NCBI GenBank assembly: GCA_031769625.1
Contig: JAUIMM010000570.1
Location: forward strand, 2,418,001 to 2,482,000
Direction: 5' to 3'
Length of the DNA stretch: 64,000 nucleotides
DNA from: Taudactylus pleione
Lineage: Eukaryota > Chordata > Amphibia > Anura > Myobatrachidae
This document shows, piece by piece, positions 12,401 through 24,510 of the stretch; within the stretch, counting starts at the first letter, position 1, and the number at the start of each line of letters is the position of its first letter. The notes below the pieces were generated by a model, which worked only from the letters and a program-made list of their open reading frames with translations, did not search any database and had not been told where the DNA came from. The position numbers and the translations under genes were made by a program.

Positions 12401-12986
12401 AGAACGCACAGTTCTTTGCTGTGCTTTTGCCAACTTAACTTGTTTGATTTTTGTAGCGGGAGGAGGGCTTCCATCGTCATGTGAAGCTGAACCACTAGTC
12501 ATGAACATAGGGGAGGACCTTAGTCATTGCTTGTCACTCCATGTCGTAAATGGCATATTGGCAAGTTTTCGTTTCTCGTCAGATGATTTAAATTTATTTT
12601 TTAAGGTCATTTTCCTGAACTTTGCCATTTGGGATTTTATATGCCCTCTACTATGACATTGGGCATCGGCCTTGGCAGACAATGTTGATGGCATTTCATT
12701 GTCTATGTCATGACTAGTGGCAGCAGCTTCAGCACTAGGAGGAAGTGGTTCTTGATCTTTCCCTATTTTATTTTTATCGGACAAATTTTTGTTCTCCATT
12801 TATGTGATAATGATGCACGTGCGGCTAAGGCGCACACAAACACAGAAAAAGATTTTTTTTTTTCCGGCACTTTGGGGGTTACACCACCCTTTAACAGACG
12901 AGCCAGCCAGCCTGACTCGGTTCCTGGCTCGGATCGGGGGGCTCAGTGGGGTTCGGATTTCATAAATCCGAACCTGCTCATCCCTA
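9415..12986 (-). mobile_element. Decayed hAT transposon
   Basis: The element runs on the minus strand. Its 5' end (12986) begins tagggatgagcaggttcgga, a typical hAT terminus. The opposite terminus was not found, so the 3' side near 9415 is probably truncated or diverged. A hairpin with aaccaatcatttcagc arms lies at about 9840-9897. The coding region is described separately. Confidence 0.75.
9954..12799 (-). pseudogene. hAT transposase with BED zinc finger, broken
   Basis: This is a degenerate transposase gene read on the minus strand in several frames. 12799-12194 gives a low-complexity acidic and basic N-terminal region. 12149-10965 carries a BED-type zinc finger (CTKCKG, then HLQRVH) and the hAT core, including LTTDMWTN, where the aspartate fits the first catalytic residue. 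10946-10287 continues the RNase-H-like and insertion region. 10226-9954 carries the C-terminal hATC dimerisation segment (ERVFSAAGNLVSERLKRLLP). Stops and frameshifts at about 10950 and 10230 and in the N-terminal part separate these pieces. Family usage is cut-and-paste transposition in the nucleus with 8-bp target duplications. The architecture resembles ZBED-like hAT proteins. Clearly a hAT, clearly not intact. Confidence 0.88.
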
Positions 12987-14587
12987 ATTGTGACTATCAA
13001 CAGAATATACCAAAACCAATCAGATAATAGATAATTTCTTTAACCTCTAAACCACAGTGTTTGAGTTTGATGGCGTCCCTTACAATAGTCCCATTTTTGC
13101 TGTGACAGTCCCAATTTAAAAAAAATGGGATCTACTGTAATGTAAGTGTGACAAATAAAATTAACATCCCACGGGGTTTGGCAGACAGCTGGCATGGTTC
13201 GGTAGATTATATAACTGGGTATAGATCAGGGACAAGGCTTATTTAATTACTGCCATTTTTTTCCTTACATTTTTAGTGTTGGGAGGTACAGCTGTGTCTG
13301 TGGGGCCTGTCTGCACCCCTTGCTGCTCTAACTGATAAGCTGTCATTAGCCTGTATGTCATACTGTATACAACATTTGGACCAGTCTGCTGCCCTGTATA
13401 TATGTTAAGCGTATCTCATCTCAGATGTGAATCAGCAGCGACTTTGTCTAGTGAATGTCTAAAGTTGGGTCCACCTGCTGCAATTTCTCAGCCAATGCTG
13501 GGACCCCCAAAAAATGCTGCAATGCCATATAAAAACATATTAATAACTACACAAAGGAAAAGTGTCAGTTGTCAATGGTACAGAAGTGACCTAAATCTGG
13601 ACTGGATCTCGGCAGGTTTGACTATCCACATGTGTGGCCATACTGCAGGAATTGGAATAACCTCACCCCGCAGTAGTGTCACTAGTTCCCTAGTCACTGT
13701 ATCAGTTGCGCTTACTGAACATAAATAATACTGGATTAGTGCACACAAAGGTAACAGATAAGATATAAAGATATATTACAGCTTTAATATTTTCATGTAG
13801 TCAATGACTATTCTCATTGGGTTCTCCCATTTCCATCTATTTACTATTAGACTCAGTTGTGTTTACTATAGGAAAGCGACAGTACAACGTAGCACAGTGT
13901 GTGCCGCGTTACACCTGCTACAGCATAACAGGAAGTGAAGCCGCGCTCAGTTTCCAGGGATTGTTGTCGAATATTCCGCCTCACATGATGGCTAGAGCAG
14001 AATTTAAGACAATTCTGCATTTTTCTACTTGTGACCTCAGATGCAATACTGTAACACAGAAGACTTGTTTGGGGACATTCAAATATAGTGAAACCAGTGG
14101 CAACGACCCATTCAAAGTGTTTCAGGGGTTCCAATAATAAATTAAAAAAACACAGACACATTTATTCGGCAAATATAAACTTTATAACTTTTACAGATAT
14201 TTAAATATGAAATTGTCCTTGCAAAATATTTATACACATCTCGCCGACATTCACAGTTTTCGCAGGTAAATAACTATTCTTGGTGGCCAGTAGGAGAGTG
14301 TTCAGCTGGTAAAGGAGCAATGCAAGGGATGGGTAGAATTTATTATCTATAAAGAGAATTGATATACTGAGCAAACTTCATGGCTTACTGGTTTCTCTGT
14401 GTTCTCACTTCTATATACTACCTATGATTAATGATTATATGTATTTAATCTACGCCAATGTATGATAAATGGTTATACAGAGATACACTGGTTTAGCTAG
14501 TTACTGTACTTTCATCATGTGAGGTTGTACAGAGAAATAAATATTTTGCTGACATCTAGTGGACAAAATTGTGAAATGCACTTAAAG
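12987..14587. other. No recognised gene
   Basis: I see only short frames and no terminal repeats over 1.6 kb. It may be single-copy intergenic DNA or old repeat. Confidence 0.35.
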
Positions 14588-14589
14588 AT

Positions 14590-15157
14590 CTAGGGGCACA
14601 TTTACCAAAGATCATTTGAGGTAAATTCCCCGAAAACACCTGTTTTCGGGGGTTTACCTCAAATACTTAGTATCCCCCGATGTATGAAGGAGGGACCACA
14701 GCAGGTATCTCCGATACCTGCTGCGATCCCTCCATTGCCGCCGGCAGCCGCCTCCCCCATAGGTTTCTATGGGGGATGCGATGCTGCCAAATGTATCAAT
14801 ATCGGGAATGTTTCGCATTCCCGATATTGACCCCAGCAGCTAACGCCATCTGCAGATAGCGTTAGCCGCTGTGTCCTATGGGCACTTACCACATTTGAGC
14901 CAGCGGAGGGATCTTCCAGATCCCTCCGCCGGCAATGGGCGCCGCTCATGTGCAGGCCGCGGGACTGCACATGCACAGCAGCCCAGAATGCGCTCCGGCC
15001 ACATCACAGGGACAGGCTCTTTTCGGAGCCCGTCTCCGTGCATGTGCCGGGTCATACATTCGGCCGGTATGATCGCTTTTTGCAATGCGATCATGGGCGA
15101 TACTGCATGCCCTGATTGCATTGCAAAATGCGATCCTTAATAAATGGGCCCCCTAAA
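14590..15157. mobile_element. MITE-like element with several hairpins
   Basis: The left end ggggcacatttaccaaagatc and the inverted right end (gatccttaataaatgggccccc) are related. Internal hairpins include atatcgggaatg with its inverse (14797-14827). The element is GC-rich and non-coding. Confidence 0.5.
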
Positions 15158-15159
15158 GT

Positions 15160-16410
15160 TAAAAAGGCACACTGTCTAACAAAGTGTACATATTATAACA
15201 GCTTTTTCCTTATTCATGATGACACTTAACACAGGAGATATTACTGATATCTCTTGGTTAAGTCCGTCTGTGTTAATTTCCACACTCCCCATACTAATGT
15301 ATTTTTGGAATTTGTTGGTGTTACTATACTCCACTCTGAGGTGGCGTACAGCGAGTTACACTTACCTGCTGTCAGCTGGGCAGGTACTCCTCGGCTCCCT
15401 CCATTGCTCCCTGGTCCCTCCTCCGGCTCTGGTGGGTGATCTGACGCTGTGTTCTCCCAGCAGAAAACTTTTTTTTTCTAAACTTTATTGTTTTCTGCCG
15501 GGCGAACACAATGTCAGAGCAGCAGCCAGAGCCGGAGGTGGCTGCAGCGGCCAAGTAAGTGGGGGACAGGGAGGTGAGTGGAGGGTTGAAGGGGGAAGGG
15601 GGTGTTGGGGGACACACACAATTACCCCAGCTGTAGGTAGTGCTGCACATGCGCTGCTTTCACAGAATGTAACAGCGCATACACAGTACTGATTACAGCT
15701 GCAGTAAGTTAGGACGAGGCAGGGAAAAGTATCTATTTTCTGAAAAGCTGTCATGGCAAAAATGACAGCTTTTCGGAATAGATACTTATGGAGAGGAGGA
15801 ATGATTAATTCCTCTGGTAATTAGGTAGAACTCCATGTGAGTTCTAAGCCTAATTACCTCCATCAAATTTTTAGTAATGTTGAATAGGCCCCTAAGAGAC
15901 CTATTCATCATTAATTTATTACCGTGGAAATATTATTTTCCACACAGTTTTGTAAAATATAGGTGAAATATAAGTTTTGTGCCTATTCATTATCATGGTA
16001 ACACAGGAGATGCAATGGATAACTACAGCTCTGAAGCCAGTGCCATCTCCATAAACTAAAGACAACACCGGGGGTTGCCGCAATGGGACCTCTCCCCCCT
16101 TCCCTCTGGGACATAGACTGCTCACTTAAGTGACCTGGATAGTGAGAAATATATGTCCCGGAGGAGGGGGTATTCCATGAACTTGCGGGGGGAGGTCTCT
16201 TTGAGGCACCCCCTGTGCTGGCTTCTGAGGACACCTATATATAAGGACAAAATATATATAAGGACAACATCAAGCTCCAAAAACATTCAGATGGTGTTAG
16301 ATCACGCAGCCTGCTCTCTCCTATTAGATCGAGATCCGATTTGCGAATGGGTTGGGTACAGGATACCGGCGCTCGGGAATTAGGATCCCGGTGTTCAGAG
16401 TCCCAACACC
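15160..16410. other. Repeat-like region with large hairpins
   Basis: An interrupted palindrome at about 15396-15545 has cagcagaaaac and gttttctgccg arms. A strong one lies at 15727-15786, with gctgtcat and atgacagc at the centre. MITE-like ends (aataggcccctaa, then gacctattcatcat) meet at about 15885-15910. No gene is seen. Confidence 0.4.
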
Positions 16411-16493
16411 GACAGGATAAATCCCGGGGGTGTCTTGCCTGCAGCTCTGTGCAGTCCCGCTGAGAGTATTCCTAGGTTCCTGTGTCCTTAAAG

Positions 16494-17476
16494 CAGGGAT
16501 GGGAAACCTTTTTTCTGCCAAGGGCCATTTTGATTTTTAGAAAATGCCTCCTATATTTGGTTAAAAACGTTATTAGCTCACCCTTAATGCGATGGCTGTA
16601 AGTAACTGCTTCTCTTTGGTATGTTGCCAGGCAGAGTCTGGAGGGGCAGTCCCTATGGATGTGTGACAGGCAGATTGATAAGGCAGCCCTGGGGTCCTCT
16701 CAGTCCTAACCAGCCTGATGACAGCACTGGCTGTACACATCCCCTGCTGTGCCACCACTGCCTGCTTGCCCGCGCTGTTAGGGTGAGACCCTGCATGCCC
16801 CTGCACTAACCAGCTCAATGGCAGCCATATGACAGCCCTGATTCCCCCCCCTTGTGCGCTGCCTGCCTGTCGCCGCTGATGGGGAGAGAGCCCTGCATGG
16901 CACTCAATGACAGCCCTGACACCCTGATCCCCCCCTGTGCTACCTGCCACCGCTGATAGGGAGAGAGCCCCTGCACTAATCCGCCTGATGACATCCCTGA
17001 CACCCTCCACCGCTGCGCTACCTCCCGCCACTAATAGCCGATGACAGCCCTGACACACACACCCTCCCCCTGCTGTGCTACCTGCTGCCGCTGATAGGGA
17101 GAGAGCCCCTGTACTAATCTGCCCGATGACATCCCTGACACCCTCCACCGCTGCGCTACCTCCCGCCGCTGATAGCCGATGACAGCCCTGACACACACAC
17201 CCTCCCCCCGCTGTGCTACCTGCCGCCACTGATAGCTCAGCGGGGGGAAGGGGTGCTACCAGCCACCGATGACAATCCTGACATCCCCTCTCCCCCACTG
17301 CGCTACCTGCCGCTGATGACAATCCTGACATCCCCGCTCTCCCACTGCGCTACCTGCCGCCGCTGACAGCTGCTACACTACGCTGATTCTGCTGCTGCCG
17401 CTGACAGCCGGCCGGGCCGGATGATTTCACCTCGCAGGCCGTTTACGGCCCGCGGGCCGGAGGTTCCCCACCCCTG
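16494..17476. mobile_element. 983-bp hAT MITE, exact 8-bp duplication
   Basis: The ends cagggatgggaaacct and aggttccccacccctg are inverted copies of a hAT terminus. CCTTAAAG is duplicated exactly at 16486-16493 and 17477-17484. The second PLE copy at 49165-49172 carries this octamer once, giving the empty site. The interior has a degenerate repeat built on tgatgacatccctgacaccc and cctgccgccgctgatag, which produces a spurious 252-codon frame on the minus strand. Confidence 0.93.
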
Positions 17477-17516
17477 CCTTAAAGAGTGGATTGCGATGGA
17501 CCGGAAAGTAGAATCA

Positions 17517-18958
17517 CTGTCAGGCTTGGCACAAAGGGAACCCCTACTGAGGGGATGAAAGCTGAGGTCTGGGGTTGAGGGAGGAATCGGAGATGAAGGC
17601 CCTGAATGTATTATCTCCTCATCCACAAAATCGGATGTTGGCGAGACCTGGCCTAAGGCGCGAAGTCTAACCTGCAGGAGGAGTTCACCAGTGACCCCTC
17701 CAAGCGGGATATGGGTTTAAGCTGCACCCAGCAGGCAGGTCGCGGTCCTTTGGTCAGGTATCTGATATCCGTGGGAATAGAGAAAACACAAACGAAGGCC
17801 CGAGTGATAGACTACAGAAAAAAGCACTGCTGCACTAGGAGTGGGCACTTGAGGTTGCACGCAGGCAAGATGTACTGATGCATTGCTGCACCAGGAGAGG
17901 ATACTTGTAAAGCACAAAGACAAGGTGTTCTGACGCACTGCTGCACAAGGAGATGGCACTTGTAAAGTCATGCAGGCAAGGTCTTCTGACTCACTGCTGC
18001 ACAAGGAGATGGCACTTGTAAAGCACACAGACAAGGTGTTCTGAGGCACTGCTGCACAAGGAGATGGCACTTGTAAAGGCACACAGACAAGGTGTTCTGA
18101 CTCACGGCTGCACAAGGAGATCGCAATTGTAAAGTCACGCAGGCATGGTCTTCTGATGTACTGCTGCACAAGGAGATCGCAATTGTAAAGTCACGCAGGC
18201 AAGGTCTTCTGATGCACTGCTGCACAAGGAGATGACACTTGTAAAGGTACACAGACAAGGTGTTCTGACGCACGGCTGCACAAGGAGATCACACTTGTAA
18301 AGGCACACAGACAAGGTGTTCTGACGGACGGCTGCACAAGGAGATGGCACTTGTAAAGTCATGCAGGCAAGGTCTTCTGATGCACTGCTGCACAAGGAGA
18401 TGGCACTTGTAAAGTCATGCAGGCAAGGTCTTCTGATGCACTGCTGCACAAGGAGATGACACTTGTAAAGTCACGCAGGCAAGGTCTTCTGACGCACTGC
18501 TGCACAAGGAGATGGCACTTGTAAAGGCACGCAGGCAAGGTGTTCTGACGCACTGCTGCACAAGGAGATGGAACTTAGACTCGAGGGTATAATGACAAGG
18601 GAACCTGGAATGTAGTGACGGCAAGTAGACACAAGTAGCAACAACATTGCACAGGCAACTTCCTGCTGTCCGTAGCCTAGTTATATACCCAGAGGTAGCA
18701 GATCATTGGAGGACAGCATCAGTTGACAACAACCAAGCTACCATTGGATGGAGGGTCAGTCAGGTGATACAGACTGTCATGGCTGCATCCATGGATACCA
18801 CAGAAACCAAATCACAGAGCAGACCCAGACAATAATGCACCTAAGGCATAATCCTCAGCTTGTCACCCGCCGCTGTACCAGATGTCTGACCGTAACAGGA
18901 GTCAGGGGAAGAGGGCGCAGCGATGAGTAACAGCCGATCCTAGGCCGAAAACTGACAG
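17517..18958. mobile_element. 1.44-kb insertion in PLE-1 with short TIRs
   Basis: The ends are ctgtcag and ctgacag. TCA (or TCACT, depending on where the TIR starts) is repeated at 17514 and 18959. The related PLE copy has the uninterrupted sequence (AGTGA once, 49131-49135), which proves insertion. Half of its length is the 55-57-bp minisatellite at 17866-18577. I could not assign the superfamily. Confidence 0.75.
17866..18577. repeat. Minisatellite, period 55-57 bp, about 13 copies
   Basis: Each unit contains ctgctgcacaaggagat and cacttgtaaag, then gcaggcaaggtcttctga or acagacaaggtgttctga. Two unit subtypes alternate irregularly. The overlapping minus-strand frames of 60-150 codons here are repeat artefacts. 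Confidence 0.92.
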
Positions 18959-19029
18959 TCACTCTGTGTTAAACTCCATAAACCAGTGGGTATAGATCTG
19001 TATACGACTTGGATCTGTAAGCAGGGTCC

Positions 19030-19068
19030 GACTAACGCGTTTCTCTGTTGTCCACAGCTTCATCAGAG
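19030..19068 (-). ncRNA. Hammerhead-like motif, near-canonical core
   Basis: The minus strand shows CTGATGA (19060-19066), a ctgt/acag stem, GAAA (19040-19043) and cgcgtt, fitting a minimal helix III. Hammerheads with very short helix III are known from Penelope-like elements. Here the motif is antisense to the PLE reading frame, as expected for an inverted pLTR copy. Stem II is asymmetric, so activity is uncertain. Confidence 0.55.
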
Positions 19069-19188
19069 GTTTTATGACCACCTAAGAACATTCTAAGGAA
19101 TCAATACCCTTCCTGTTTACCGTTAATTAAATACAGGTGTATACATTTCAAAGGGAGTAGTAAACATATAAAACCATTTGAAATTTAT

Positions 19189-21301
19189 TTGGACACCCAA
19201 AGATTTATTTGCACATTAACAATTAAAAAATTATTTGCAAGTCAGCCAGATAGCGAGACTGATGGGTTGGGAGCAATTAATATGACCCCTTTCCATCCCA
19301 AATCCATCTTTTACCCAAAACATATACAAGGTTCCTTCATAGAAACATTTGGTTCCATGATCCAAGAGGACCTGGAAAAATTAGCCAATACTAGTAAAAC
19401 CACCCACAATCTCACATACAAGGAAAGAAAGGCTCTGAAAGACCTCCAACAGAACACAGAGCTTATAATTAAGCTGGCAGATAAGGGGGGTGGCATTGTA
19501 CTTATGGACCAAGAAAAGTACAGAAAAGAACCCCTTAGACAATTGAGTGACCTCTCCACATACAGAAAATTTTGAGGTGACCCAACAGAAAATACTCAAT
19601 CCAAACTCAAAACTTTAGTCGAAAAATATAAGACGGGTACAATTTCAACTAAAGAAGCCAAGTTCCTTGTAATAGAGACTCCTAAAACCCCATGTTTATA
19701 CTTACACCCAAAAATTCATAAAAGCCTTATAGACCCCCCAGGAGACCGATTATATCGGGAATAGATTCCATCTCATCAAATTTGTCTCAATTTATCGACT
19801 ATATCTTACAACCTCTTGTATTATCTAATCAATCCCACCTCAGGGACACCAAAAACTTTTTAGTCAAATTGGAATCCTTAACATGGGAAGAGGATTTCCT
19901 TCTAGTGACAGCTGATGTTAGCTCACTGTACACCAGCATCAAGCATAAATTAGGTGTGGAGGCTACCCGATATTTTCTAGCAAATTCAAGCATCTCCAAA
20001 GATCTTCATGACTTCATAGTAGAAGGAATAGAATTTATGCCTAATAATAACTTCTTTATGTTTGGCGATGGGTTCTTCATTGAGCACCAAGTTCGCTACG
20101 AGTTACACAAATTTATTTATGGGGTTGTTGGAGATTGAGTCCTTCTGGTCCAACAACCCCTTCGGAGGGAATTTGGTGTCCTACTCACGCTACATTGATG
20201 ACATTTTCTTTATTTGGAGAGGAAGTAAAGATGACTTACAAGATTTTCTTACATTCCTTAATAATAATATGGAGAACATAACCCTCACCTTTGAAATAAA
20301 CAAAGATGCCATCAACTTCCTTGATATTGCTATATACCGTATATCCAGAATGGCAAAATCCACATGAGAAATTACACAAAACCCACAGATTCTGGCACCT
20401 ACATAGCAGCTTCTGGCTGTCACCATCAAAATTGGTTAAATTCGATCCCCGTGGGCCAACTCAAATGCCTAAAATGCAGCTGTACACAAGAGAACATTTT
20501 TCAAGTACAGGCACAGGAGATTACTCAAAAATTTTTATGTAGTGGGTATAATAAGGAGAGGATCAAGAGATCTGCTGTTGTAGCCAATAATTTAGATCGT
20601 AAGGAGCTTTTAGGTTCTAAACAGAAAAATAAGAGGGAGAATAAATTTGAATGGGCATATATCACTGAATATAATGAACAATACAGAGACATTGAAAAAA
20701 TCATAAGGAAACACTGGGGACTTCTTATAAAAGACCCTATCATAGGAACACTCGTTCCCGAGAGACCTATTCATATATACAGAAGGGCCCCTAATTTAAG
20801 AAACAAATTGGTCTCCAGTACACTTCCGTCTCATAGTATGAAATCCACGATCATATCAAAGGGTTTTCATCGGTGTGGAATATGTACAGGATGTAAAAAT
20901 ACAAAAAGTGAGGTCCAGGAAAAATTGAGAATACTACAATAAATGACAAGAAAGTAGTAATAACAGACTTTATTACTTGTAACACCAAAAATTTTATATA
21001 CGCTGTTAGGTGCACTTGTAATCTAGTCTACATTGGACGGACATCCAGAATGTTAAAAGTCCGTATGGGGGAACATATTAGACTAGATACACATTGCCTG
21101 TCAGCTCATTTGAAATCAAAACACAATTGTTCAACCACTGAAATCTCCGGCTTTTATGGGATTAAGCTCGTTAAGGGAAACCCTAGATGCAAAGATCTGG
21201 CCTCTCAGTTAGCCAAACTGGAAATTAACTCCATTTACCACTACAAGACTCTTAGTCCCCATGGTCTTAACGGGTACATTGAGCTTAAGTGGTTTCTATA
21301 A
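19189..21301 (+). pseudogene. Penelope-like reverse transcriptase with GIY-YIG, broken
   Basis: This is the coding remnant of a Penelope-like retroelement, read in several plus-strand frames. Pieces in order: an N-terminal region (19189-19575), an RT segment with PKIHKS near 19710, ADVSSLYTSI (19910-19940), a TAMG-like motif (MAMGSSL, 20062), the catalytic YIDD (about 20191) and FLDIAIY (about 20320). Then come a basic linker with a CGICTGC cysteine cluster (about 20876) and a C-terminal GIY-YIG endonuclease (IYAVRCTC, VYIGRT, about 21000-21050). Stops or frameshifts occur at about 19575, 19770, 20080, 20365 and 20942. Order and motifs are diagnostic of PLEs, which prime reverse transcription at nicks made by the GIY-YIG domain. 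The copy is dead. Confidence 0.92.
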
Positions 21302-22374
21302 AGCTTTTATGTTGTACCCATAAACTGTCAGACCACATGTAGGACACTATGGCCCTCATTCAGAGCCGCACGTTAACAACAGTACGCTCGTTGCGTTCCG
21401 ATGTTGACTAACCGCGCATGCGTCGGTGTTACACCGCGCATGCGCGTACGGCAGATTGCGAGCTTTTTTTCTCTCGTTCCTAAAATAGCGTACAGGAAGT
21501 GACATGTCAAATGTGATTGACAGAACAGGGCGTTTTTGGGTGTTGACGGGGGTGGAGATGACAAAACGCAGGCGTGGCGAAGCGTTTTTGGGGCGTACAT
21601 ACATTAGCAGATGCGAACGTCAAATGTGTTCGGACCGTCTCATACGTCACTGAAACATCCGCTTTCCCTTCAAAATGCTCGCACAGCTTAGGGTCAGGAT
21701 TACTCGACCACATTGGCGATGGCCTTCTCCTCCGTCCCGGGACTCCACGATGGTGCTGCGATTAATCGCGGCTGGTCAGTAAAGTAATTAGTGTTGGATT
21801 GAAATCCGGCTTGGTATGTGTTTGGAAAGCAGTTTTTTGGGATAGCACAAAAGCGTACGCAGGTGGAAATCAGAGCTGCTAATGTCATGATTACATAATC
21901 AATTAGCGTACATTTTTGGCCTTTTATTTTGGCCACAATTTGGTGGTTATGGCCTATTGTAAAAATAATGTCATCATCTTTTAATTAGCTCCCCTTTTTT
22001 TTGGTTTACTGTGGAATTTGCATCGCTATGTGTTTTTTTAAACGTTCCTTAAAGAGGCCTTTTTTTTAACAAAAGAGGGTCAGTTTTTGCGTTTAAGGCC
22101 AGGATTAAATGTAACCCATTTGTACAATAATGTCACAATACAATGTCTGTTTTTTTTGTAAAATTTATTGTTTACACACAAACAAATTGGCATAATATTG
22201 TATTGCCTTTTTTTGTGGCCAAGATATTTGATCTTAAAAAAAAAAAAACATAACTACTAACATAATCGTAAATACAAAATTTAAAAACATTTCACAAGAA
22301 AGGAGAGGGAAGTTTTGACCAGAAAGGAATATGAGCCAAGCACAGAAGGAAAGTGGGAAAAGTCGCCATTGCTG

Positions 22375-23661
22375 TCACCGTTTTCTCGGCCGTTTGGATG
22401 GGTGAGGGTGGGCGCCAGACCGGGTCCGGGATGCCATCGGGCTGGCCTGTCCAGAGGCAGATGTTGTGGCCTCTGGACTAGGCACAGGGCTAGGCACATT
22501 TGGAGGATTGCCTGATGTTGTGCCAGAGGTGGAGGATCTGGATGTTCCGGCAGGAAGGGAGGTCGGCTCCACCATGTGCTGGCGAACGAGCTGCTCCAGG
22601 GCATCGGCGATGCGGATGTTGGCCCTGGTATTTTCCGCCAGGGCCTGAGCAATGGTCACGTTGGCCGCAGCATTTTGCTCCAGGGCCTCAGCCACCCGTA
22701 GCAGACTGGCGTCCATCCTCTGCAGAATCTCCGTATGGCAATCCGATTTAAAATTGAGTTCTGTGAGGAGGCCCACTGCCTGCGAGGGGGCACGCCCTGG
22801 ACTGGCTTCTGCAGGGTCCTCAGCCGGATGTACTGGTTCCTCCCCTGCAGAGTCAGCAGAAATTCTGCGGCCAAGGCTCCCCTCTGGAGCAGACTCATCC
22901 GCCTCTGTCTCTGTTAGGAAATTGGAGAAAAGACTCACATTAAAATCTACATATTGGCACAATAGCATTTCTGAGATGGTGACATCACAAGACTTACCTT
23001 GGCCAACATGAGGAGCCGCAAAGTCTGGCATGTCCGTATCCATGTTGGACACGCCAAACACCTCCACAGCCTGCACACACCCCTGTGCCATCTCTTCTAA
23101 GTCTGTCAACTCCAATGACACAGGGGTGGGACCCCCACCTGTCCCCCTTGCATGCCTAGCCCTGTCGGCAAGTTTTTGCTTTAGACGATATTTGAAGTCT
23201 GCCCATCTGTGGAATGAATTTGGAACCATTATCCTTTTTTTAACAATGGGGTTTGTTTATAGGATGGGAAAGTGTTTACTTACCGCCGTTTGACATCCCG
23301 GGCTAGACGGACATAATCACCCACCCTATTGACAGCAACGGCGACCTCCTCCCACATTCTCCACTTCTGGCTTTGGCTCATATTCCTGGCTGCCTGGGGC
23401 AGGATGTCAACGCACTTCTGGATCAAAACCTCCATCTCCTTGCTTGTGAAATGTGGCTGCCTTTTTTTTTTTGCAGCTTTGGCGGGTTGACTGGGGCCAG
23501 CAGTCTCTTCCATGTCATCCTCCTCACCTATTTGGGTAAATATGCAGATTTAGCCACTTCACAACTTGCACAATATTATGTTTTAAAATACTCATTGACA
23601 CAAAATGCATGAAGGACTTACCGCCGCAATTTTGACCATTGTTTCCCTGGTTTGAAGCCAT
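22375..23661 (-). CDS. Harbinger-1 gene A: Myb/SANT-like accessory protein
   Basis: Four exons with GT-AG introns: 23661-23622, 23527-23284, 23206-22998 and 22910-22375. The frame is continuous across all three junctions, for about 342 aa. The start is an ATG directly followed by MASNQG; Harbinger-2 has a matching exon 1 (MSTEQQ). The N-terminal third has a Myb/SANT-like DNA-binding domain (FTSKEMEVL, KWRMWEEVAVAVN, then VKRRWADFKYRLKQK spanning an intron). The C-terminal exon has an acidic stretch, a heptad-like helical part (ILQRMDASLLRVAEALEQ) and a Pro/Ser-rich, basic tail (KRPRKR). Harbinger Myb-like proteins (NAIF1 is a domesticated one) bind subterminal DNA and help bring the transposase into the nucleus; that role is inferred here. 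Divergent from the transposase. Confidence 0.85.
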
Positions 23662-24510
23662 GTCTCTGCTTCCAGCATGAAATCATCCAGAAATTCTATG
23701 TGATTTCGTGACGTATTTATACATGCGTCGTTAGTTTGCGGCCGCATCATTGATTGTGCGTCCCTATGATTCATCCTTAATTTGTGCGGGAAAATAAACA
23801 CTATTTATGGCTTGGTGTGTGTGGATTCGAGGTGGGGTTGTTGGAGTGTTGTCGGTGAAGTGGTTTGGATTTGGTTGGTTGGTTGCGTTTGGAGGATTTT
23901 GGCGAGTTGTTTTTTTGTTTGTTTTTGCTACATTTCTTCGGTTTTTCCGTTCGCATTTTTTTCATTTTTTCAACATCCTTTCCTGATTTGGTAAGTTTTG
24001 TGCATTCAAATTTGTGGCCAATTGTTGTATTCTTCTGTTTTGTGGTTAGTTAATTTGTTTAACACTCATTTCATATTTTTTAGTTTTTTTTTGTTTTCGG
24101 ACCCAAAGAAGTTTTTTGAGGACATCTTATATATTCGAGTTGGGTAAGTCCATTTTTGGTCTTGCATTTGCGAATGAATTACCGCATTTTTGACTGTTGG
24201 TGTAGTGACTTGCATTTGCGAATAATTTACCGCATTTTTGACTGTTGGTGTAGTGACTTGCATTTGCGAATAATTTACCGCATTTTGGACGGCTTATTCA
24301 TCATATAATCCAGTTTTGCTTTTCCCTTTTCCATTTTTTGGGTCCATTTGAACCCTATTTGACGTACGGTGTGCAATGTAGTTTTCATCGATGGCCAAAT
24401 GTGTTTTTCCGTTATTTTCTGTGTTGGCTTGCAACAATTTTTTACCTAAAAAAAAACCCTTTAAATTTTTGACGTCTCATTGTTGCCTTTTTTACAGTTT
24501 ATACATATCA
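23662..24510. promoter_or_regulatory. Shared divergent promoter region, Harbinger-1
   Basis: About 850 bp separates the start codons of gene A and the transposase, which point away from each other. It is T/G-rich and contains the 48-bp tandem array. Promoter function is inferred from geometry alone. Confidence 0.45.
24161..24290. repeat. 48-bp tandem repeat, about 2.7 copies
   Basis: The phrase cttgcatttgcgaat begins at 24161, 24209 and 24257, each followed by aatttaccgcattttt-like sequence. The array lies in the gene A/transposase intergenic region, where Harbinger-2 has a different, 69-bp array. Confidence 0.9.

Noticed and set aside
13402..14161. Short frames (102-108 codons) as candidate host exons
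   Set aside because: No domain, no homology that I recognise, and no consistent splice context.
16573..17331. 252-codon minus-strand frame in the hAT MITE
   Set aside because: It translates a degenerate internal repeat (cctgccgccgctgatag words) in a non-autonomous element.
17866..18577. Possible CRISPR-like array
   Set aside because: The units are contiguous, with no unique spacers, and sit in a eukaryotic transposon. The same applies to the arrays at 27421 and 39945.
17717..18624. Overlapping minus-strand frames with Cys-rich repeats, possibly a zinc-finger-like protein
   Set aside because: They come from the 55-57-bp minisatellite; the period is not a fixed multiple of three and frames shift between units.
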